DNA from: JBNJEM01 sp051745935
GTDB taxonomy: Bacteria > Planctomycetota > Planctomycetia > Pirellulales > Pirellulaceae
Assembly (NCBI GenBank): GCA_051745935.1
Contig: JBNJEM010000251.1
Coordinates: forward strand, 1-10,443
Length of the DNA stretch: 10,443 bases
Reading direction: 5' to 3'
The position numbers and the translations under genes are program-made. The notes below the pieces were generated by a model. The model was not told the DNA's origin and did not search any database. It saw only the letters and a list, made by a program, of their open reading frames with translations. Positions 6,214 to 10,443 of this stretch are shown here, one piece after another. Each line of letters starts with the position of its first letter. The first letter of the stretch is position 1.

Positions 6214-6876
6214 CTAACCGTCACGCCGGACCCCGAAGGCCTTGCCGTCCCCGGAAAGCTTCATCAATACACGTCGAAGTTTGTCCTGCCCCTTACAAGC
6301 CTCTTCATAGCTGGCGTATGGTTTCTGTGTGCCTGTCTGGAAATGCTCTTTCAAAAAATCCGACACAAAGCCCTTCACGTTATCATACGGCCGGCCGGTC
6401 AGCTCAGCGAACTTGTTCCCGAGATCCTTGAAGGGAATCGGGGCGTAATTCTCTATCTCGCCATTCTCGTAACCGTGGTGCTCGCGGAGCGTGTGCGCAA
6501 AGATCGCCTCACGCCCATTCTTGCGGGGGGGTGTCTTCCGTTTGTCCTTCGGCCTGGCCTTGGGTTCGCTCGCCCCGGATCCTTCTGGGGCCTTCTCGCC
6601 GTCCTCTTCGCCATCCCGCCGCGTCCGCAGTTCATCCCGGATTTCTCCGAGCAGGTTCAGTTTCTGCTCTTGGCGAGATTGGAACTCCTTAATCACCGGT
6701 TGCACCTTGCGCTGTCCGTCGCTCGTTACCTCGTCGATTGTTGCCCGGGCATGCACCCAGGGGATCGCCTCCTTGGGGATCGTTGCAAAGGCATGCACCG
6801 CGTCGGTCGCCTTCTCGTATGCCGCATTAAGACTCCGCGGGTTCTGCTCAAGTGCCGCTTCCAGATCCTTAGTCAT
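6214..6876 (-). CDS. Unknown two-domain basic protein
   Basis: This 220-aa protein starts at ATG 6876, with AGAGG about 6 bases upstream, and stops at TAG 6216-6214. I do not recognise it. Residues 1-85 are helical (DLEAALEQNPRSLNAAYEKA, then a long charged helix around KEFQSRQEQKLNLLGEIRDE). Residues 86-122 are a low-complexity linker, first acidic and then strongly basic (KARPKDKRKTPPRKNG). Residues 123-215 form a compact, helix-rich C-terminal domain (FAHTLREHHGYENGE, PYDNVKGFVSDFLKEHF, a Lys/Arg-rich last helix) that could bind DNA. There is no signal peptide. It is the first gene downstream of the strong promoter at 7071-7100, with a long structured leader, and is followed by its own terminator. 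A regulatory or DNA-maintenance role fits the context but is unproven. Confidence 0.65.
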   Translation of the reverse strand: MTKDLEAALEQNPRSLNAAYEKATDAVHAFATIPKEAIPWVHARATIDEVTSDGQRKVQPVIKEFQSRQEQKLNLLGEIRDELRTRRDGEEDGEKAPEGSGASEPKARPKDKRKTPPRKNGREAIFAHTLREHHGYENGEIENYAPIPFKDLGNKFAELTGRPYDNVKGFVSDFLKEHFQTGTQKPYASYEEACKGQDKLRRVLMKLSGDGKAFGVRRDG

Positions 6877-6954
6877 GATTGCCTCTTTCTAGCTGGCCCC
6901 GGCCTCCCGTTGCAAAAAGAATCTAACACAACGCGCGACCGGCCCCCGGGAGCT

Positions 6955-7034
6955 ACCCCGTACCAGCATTTTCAAAACTGGGTACGGTCGAGGAATCGTA
7001 CCCACTGAACACCATAAAACCAGCCCCGGGTACA
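6955..7034 (-). promoter_or_regulatory. Alternating GTACCC inverted repeats in the leader of the 6214-6876 gene
   Basis: On the minus strand four segments follow each other: GTACCC (7033-7028), GGGTACG (7003-6997), CCGTACCC (6987-6980) and GGTACGG (6964-6958). Each is complementary to the next. The middle pair gives 8 bp with a 10-base loop (6979-6986 with 6997-7004). The last pair gives 9 bp with one bulged base and an 11-base loop. The hairpins are mutually exclusive. This could be a set of dimer operators in DNA or a switchable RNA leader. There is no T-run after the last hairpin. Confidence 0.45.
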
Positions 7035-7064
7035 CAAGAGACACCAGGGCGACACTCGTTTCAT
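6972..7064 (-). CDS. Possible 30-aa leader peptide (doubtful)
   Basis: An ATG at 7064 opens a frame of 30 codons ending at TGA 6974-6972. The ATG falls almost exactly where transcription from the 7071-7100 promoter should start, so the message would be leaderless; no ribosome binding site is present. The product would be hydrophobic and basic with three Trp and two Cys (MKRVSPWCLLCTRGW at the start). It spans three of the four complementary GTACCC segments, an arrangement reminiscent of attenuators. A chance frame is quite possible. Confidence 0.2.
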   Translation of the reverse strand: MKRVSPWCLLCTRGWFYGVQWVRFLDRTQF

Positions 7065-7116
7065 GCTGCATTTATAGAGGATAGGACACTAGCGAGTCAA
7101 AGGGCAACACTCGTTT
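7046..7116 (-). repeat. 16-bp direct repeat bracketing a promoter
   Basis: AGGGCGACACTCGTTT (7046-7061) and AGGGCAACACTCGTTT (7101-7116) match at 15 of 16 bases and are 55 bases apart. The upstream copy ends exactly at the -35 box; the downstream copy begins just after the predicted transcription start. One copy touches the broken end of the tRNA-Leu remnant. This layout suits a two-site operator with DNA looping, or recombinase arm sites. Confidence 0.55.
7071..7100 (-). promoter_or_regulatory. Strong sigma70-like promoter for the 6214-6876 gene
   Basis: On the minus strand TTGACT (7100-7095) is followed after 18 bases by TATAAA (7076-7071). Each box matches the consensus at five of six positions. 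Transcription would start near 7064, leaving a leader of about 190 bases before ATG 6876. It is the best promoter match I found in the window. Confidence 0.65.
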
Positions 7117-7118
7117 TT

Positions 7119-7159
<41 letters not shown>

Positions 7160-7990
7160 AGGTGTTGGTATGTAAGGGGTGCGTCGATTCCTTTTTGGCC
7201 GGCTTCCCCGCTCGACCCCCGTTCGATACCTTAGGATCTCAAACTGTAAGCTTCGCGTCTCGACTAGCTGGTAAAGCCCGGCTTTCGGCGCCTTTTCGGC
7301 CATGACTGCACCCGTCACGGGTTCAAAGTCGATCCACCTGGACACGACCTGAAACCAGGGCTTTTCCAGCGTCTGGGCCGTTCGAAGGGCGCGAAACGCT
7401 TACACTTTGAGTTAGTATGCGATCAGATGTCAGGAATGACACCCGCCGGAGGGTAGTTGGCGAGTGTCGTATGCCACCTGAACCCGTGGCCTCGGAGGTG
7501 GCCCATGGCTTAGTCTACCACAAAGACTTCGCGAGCCAAACCCAAAAAGCCACGCCCTGACTTCCCTCTTTTCCCACATGCCAAACGGATGCTGGTGTAA
7601 AAAGATCCGCGACCGGTATACTATACCGGTCGCGGATGACTTTCTCCGCCGCGAGTCCGACCAACGGGAGGACGGCTTGCGTCGGGCAGCGTTCCACCCG
7701 GAAAAATCCAACCGCCTGAAATATACTCGGCCAAACGTCCTGACAGAAGTTGAAATGTGCCAGCTTGCACCGGCGGAAAGCACCGTGGTGGTTCCAAGTT
7801 CGTACACGAAGCATCCTTGATTTCCAAATCGCTTGACACGTTCCAGCAAAACGCGTCGGCGTTGCGTTCGCTCGCACGGTCGGCACGTTCGTTTGGAAAT
7901 GACGCAGCTGTTTGCATTGCGACAGTGTCAAGGAGAAAGCGAGGCTGGCGTCTCTCTGGCCCCTTTTTCTCCTACGGATGCTGGCGGGAC
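7160..7990. other. 830-base stretch without a convincing gene
   Basis: Frames here are short, overlap each other on both strands and show no recognisable motif. Visible structures are inverted repeats: GACAC/GTGTC with an inner GCC/GGC (7438-7468), CCACCT/AGGTGG (7474-7501), the large palindrome at 7605-7637, and two crossing pairs, ATTTCCAAA/TTTGGAAAT (7820-7828 with 7892-7900) and CTTGACAC/GTGTCAAG (7832-7839 with 7925-7932). ACGGATGCTGG occurs twice as a direct repeat (7585-7595 and 7974-7984). It may be decayed DNA or hold a non-coding RNA; nothing decides. Confidence 0.4.
7599..7637 (-). terminator. 33-bp palindrome followed by T-run, likely terminator
   Basis: ATCCGCGACCGGTATA (7605-7620) and its exact complement (7622-7637) are separated by a single base. 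On the minus strand the hairpin is followed by CTTTTTAC, as expected for an intrinsic terminator of minus-strand transcription. It lies 354 bases after the stop of the 7991-9871 gene, the nearest candidate gene to be ended. The stem is unusually long, so another role such as a protein binding site is possible. Confidence 0.6.
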
Positions 7991-9871
7991 CTATTTCCGC
8001 GAAATCAACGCTTCGTAATCCTCGACAGTCCCATCGTCGAGACAACACTCGATGATGCGTCGACCTTGGGGGGATAGGTAGGGGCTTTCGAAATCGCGCA
8101 AGATCTCCTTGAAAAAGTCCTTTAACATCGTGGCTCCCGCGTCATATCCCTCTTCTCCCACCTCGGGCTGCGTGTTCACCTCGAGCAGCCAATGCGGGAT
8201 TTGAGTCCCTTCGACGCGCATGTGAAAGACAGCCCAGCCGAGAAGCGAGCAACGGGAGGGGCGCAGCGAATCTTGGTGGAATCGGGCGTTGCCTCGCCGG
8301 GCCAAGTATTCCCGGTCGATCCATTGGGGCATGAAGCCGGTTTTCCAAGCGCCGATATGCTGGTTCGGGATTAAGACATAACGCGTATTCGCCGTATCGT
8401 GGATTTGTTCCAGCAGCAGGTTGGCCTGAATGACTTTCTTTCCGGTCGCGAACGGCCAATAGCTTCCCACCCCTTCGCTGCTGAGCCCGGCCTCCGACAC
8501 AATACTCGGATTGGCGAAACCACGAGGGGAAACCAATCGCCATAACCACGCCAGTGCCGGCGGTAGCACGTGCAGCATGCCGAGAATACCGTAGCTGGGG
8601 CGTTCCCGCGTGCAAGGTGGCGTGCGCACTCCCATGCTGCGGACATCCACGCCCACCGGTTTATCCACCACCTCGGGCACCGCGGCGCGAGGCAGGACCA
8701 CCCGCGGGTTCGGGCAGGGCGTGCCGGGACCGTCCATCACATGTTCCCAGATGAGGGCCCGTCCACCCGGCACACAATCGATATTGAGGAACAGGAGTGG
8801 GCAACATGGCTTGGCCGTCATTTTTTCAAGGTCCAAGTCGGTCCCGTATTCGGTAATATGGTCGACCCGCACGAACCAAGCATTTTCGGCATCGGCCACC
8901 CACAGTCTGCCATCTTTTTTCTGGAGGTCCGGATGGCAGAGGGCCATGTCGTCGGTGACCGGATACAGTTCGCAGCTTCGCGGGATTTCGAGATACCGCC
9001 GCTCGCCATTGACCAGGTTTTGTCCCATGAGCAGCCGACCGTCGGGCAGGCGATGGGCGTGCTGAAGCATTTCGCTCTTGCCGCCCCCGCTGGCGCCTTC
9101 GTGCATGATGGTGGTTACGTTGTCATAGGGCGTCACCACCTCGACGGTCGAACAATGAGCGGTGACCCATCCTTCTCGCTCCCCCACCCCGATCAGCATG
9201 CCATAAACGCCTTTCTTGGCGCTCGGGCCCGGGTAAAGATTGTACGAAAACATTTCGTACATCTCCTTGAGTCGGTTGTGAACCACCACCTGCTTGCCAT
9301 CGAAGTGCGTGTGACGGAACGGTGGGGCCACGTAGACCACCGCTTCCGGGGCAAAGGAATGCGGAATGTTTGCCTTGTCCAGAATGCCCTGCAAGAGGGC
9401 CAGGCCGAGGGCGAAAAAGGACGCGTTGGCCGGCGCGATGGCCACCGCGTGGCGGCCCATCCACTCCTGGCCCGCGCAGAAACAGAACATGACGAGGTTC
9501 TGTCGCTTGAGCCAGTCGAACGTCTCCTGGCGCAAGGGCTCGAAATCCGGCCCAAACCGGTCCGCGTATCGTGTCTGGTCCGTCGGGTTCGGATCCGAAA
9601 TCACCATGGTCGTGGGATCCCGGCGTCGCATATAGGGTTCGGGGTAATTCGCCACGACGCCGTTGCGCACCCGAATCACCTCCGCTTCCGTCCTCTGCTG
9701 ACCATCGGGCAGCGAATACTGAACCTCGAGTTGATCCTGATCCTTTCCGCCACATGCCAGGTCCACCAGGTCCTGAACGTGAGTGGCGACGCGCACCGAC
9801 GGCGCGGCCTCCAGGATCTCCCGTAACGGTTCGGGCAACTCGAGTTCTTGCCACTCGATATCACTGGCCAT
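7991..9871 (-). CDS. P-loop protein resembling the DUF4914 family
   Basis: This 626-aa protein starts at ATG 9871, with AAGGGA 8 bases upstream, and stops at TAG 7993-7991. Its nucleotide-binding loop is clear: HEGASGGGKSEM, with the P-loop at residues 259-267 (Lys265, Ser266). Asp307-Asp308 in VTDDMALCH and NID (363-365) are candidates for metal binding. The GASGGGKSE form, followed by a TDD motif, resembles the PEP carboxykinase/HPr kinase type of ATP-binding fold. The whole layout (an N-terminal LPEPLREILEAAPSV, a body of this length, a C-terminal EVNTQPEVGEEGYDAG) is what I associate with DUF4914, whose reaction is unknown. No signal peptide or membrane segment is seen. GC is high (39 of 60 in 9001-9060), as for the core chromosome. 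It stands alone, with long gene-free DNA on both sides. Confidence 0.8.
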   Translation of the reverse strand: MASDIEWQELELPEPLREILEAAPSVRVATHVQDLVDLACGGKDQDQLEVQYSLPDGQQRTEAEVIRVRNGVVANYPEPYMRRRDPTTMVISDPNPTDQTRYADRFGPDFEPLRQETFDWLKRQNLVMFCFCAGQEWMGRHAVAIAPANASFFALGLALLQGILDKANIPHSFAPEAVVYVAPPFRHTHFDGKQVVVHNRLKEMYEMFSYNLYPGPSAKKGVYGMLIGVGEREGWVTAHCSTVEVVTPYDNVTTIMHEGASGGGKSEMLQHAHRLPDGRLLMGQNLVNGERRYLEIPRSCELYPVTDDMALCHPDLQKKDGRLWVADAENAWFVRVDHITEYGTDLDLEKMTAKPCCPLLFLNIDCVPGGRALIWEHVMDGPGTPCPNPRVVLPRAAVPEVVDKPVGVDVRSMGVRTPPCTRERPSYGILGMLHVLPPALAWLWRLVSPRGFANPSIVSEAGLSSEGVGSYWPFATGKKVIQANLLLEQIHDTANTRYVLIPNQHIGAWKTGFMPQWIDREYLARRGNARFHQDSLRPSRCSLLGWAVFHMRVEGTQIPHWLLEVNTQPEVGEEGYDAGATMLKDFFKEILRDFESPYLSPQGRRIIECCLDDGTVEDYEALISRK

Positions 9872-10443
9872 CTTCTTGGTCCCTTCTCTGTTTGTTCACC
9901 GCGCGGCCCTCCTCGCCCAACCTCTCCGCTGGAACACAACGCGAGAACGTGTTGGCTTTCTCCGTGAGCGGCTCGATTCCGACCGGTTTCGTTCCCGTCG
10001 GACCAGATGTTTCTCCGCGATTACCGGCTGTGAAGTTCGGCCGCGATCGCCGCTCTTGGGGCCATGCCCACTATTGGGGGGCTGGAGGGTTCGTTCCGCC
10101 GATTGCCGACGGTTCCCTGGAATTGTGGCGGCGCTCCCCCGTTCTTGCAACGGCCACGCGACGGTTTCTCGCGCGTTTTTTGTCGCGGAAGAAGCCCCTG
10201 GGGAGTTTTTTTGCCTAAGGAGAACAGGTCCCGTGACGTCTGTATATCGCGGGCCACCCCCTGCATCGCGCCACATCGCATTCCCCCAAGGGTCGGCTGA
10301 AAAACCACGCCCGAAGCACGAAGGAAATCCGCAATGACGAGTCCGCGATGACGAAAACTTTCGCTATGTGAATTCCTCGAAAAGCAATTGGCCGATTTTG
10401 ACGAGGACTCTGGGTGGCTGCCCATAAAAGCGATCCGCCGGCG
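9872..10443. other. Gene-free stretch upstream of the DUF4914-like gene
   Basis: I see no supported gene here. The frames on both strands are Arg/Pro/Ser-rich shadows. Features of note are two T-runs on the plus strand (10177-10182 and 10205-10211), the second after CCCCTGGGG, a self-complementary stretch that leaves no room for a loop. A weak 6-bp CGCGAC/GTCGCG pairing surrounds the first. No good promoter for the minus-strand gene was recognised. The next gene is likely beyond 10443. Confidence 0.4.

Noticed and set aside
7834..7931. TTGACA boxes on both strands (7834-7839 plus, 7931-7926 minus) as promoters
   Set aside because: At 17 bases downstream the sequences are TCGGCG and GCTGCG, nothing like a -10 box.
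7515..8048. 177-aa minus-strand frame and other frames in 7430-8077
   Set aside because: Several frames of similar length overlap on both strands, cross the perfect palindrome and overlap the real 7991-9871 gene; none has a domain-like pattern.
8570..9826. 418-aa plus-strand frame
   Set aside because: It is the antisense shadow of the 7991-9871 gene: His/Arg-rich, no motif, and fully inside a gene with a clear P-loop.
10232..10336. 34-codon frame from GTG after AAGGAG
   Set aside because: The ribosome-binding-like AAGGAG is 10 bases away. The product is Pro/Arg-rich with no pattern, and no promoter or neighbour supports it.

Overview
The window looks like chromosomal DNA of a planctomycete, most likely a Gemmata-type one. 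The reasons are the GC-rich flanks, two small plus-strand genes of kinds I recall from Gemmataceae genomes, and an intergenic repeat of planctomycete type. The assignment rests on recognition and was not checked by search.

Layout. (1) 3-500, plus strand: the C-terminal part of a TPR protein, followed by an intergenic stretch with two strong hairpins. (2) 730-1564, plus strand: two overlapping small genes of unknown function behind a sigma70-like promoter. (3) 1565-1854: no gene, but a GC-rich repeat where transcription from both sides converges. (4) 1855-6876, minus strand: a compact cluster. In order of transcription it holds an unknown basic two-part protein, a Rho-independent terminator with short repeats, a small excisionase-like HTH protein, an unknown 215-aa protein, a family A DNA polymerase with a 3'-5' exonuclease domain, a winged-helix protein, and a DUF3820-like small protein. 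The 215-aa gene and the polymerase overlap by 4 bases. The winged-helix and DUF3820-like genes directly abut. (5) 6877-7159: a control region with a good minus-strand promoter bracketed by a 16-bp direct repeat, four alternating complementary GTACCC segments, and the 5' half of a tRNA-Leu(UAG) gene that ends in the anticodon arm. (6) 7160-7990: no convincing gene, several inverted repeats, and a 33-bp nearly perfect palindrome likely to be a terminator. (7) 7991-9871, minus strand: a 626-aa P-loop protein resembling the DUF4914 family. (8) 9872-10443: no gene seen.

How it fits together. Hand counts of single 60-base lines give 52-55% GC inside the minus-strand cluster and 65-68% in the flanking genes. 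With the truncated tRNA at its upstream edge, this suggests the cluster is an acquired island or remnant element carrying its own DNA-synthesis module: polymerase, translationally coupled partner, and HTH regulators. No integrase, transposase, primase, helicase or capsid gene lies in the window, so mobility is inferred. The most interesting parts are the polymerase operon with its uncharacterised partner, and the control region at 6955-7116.
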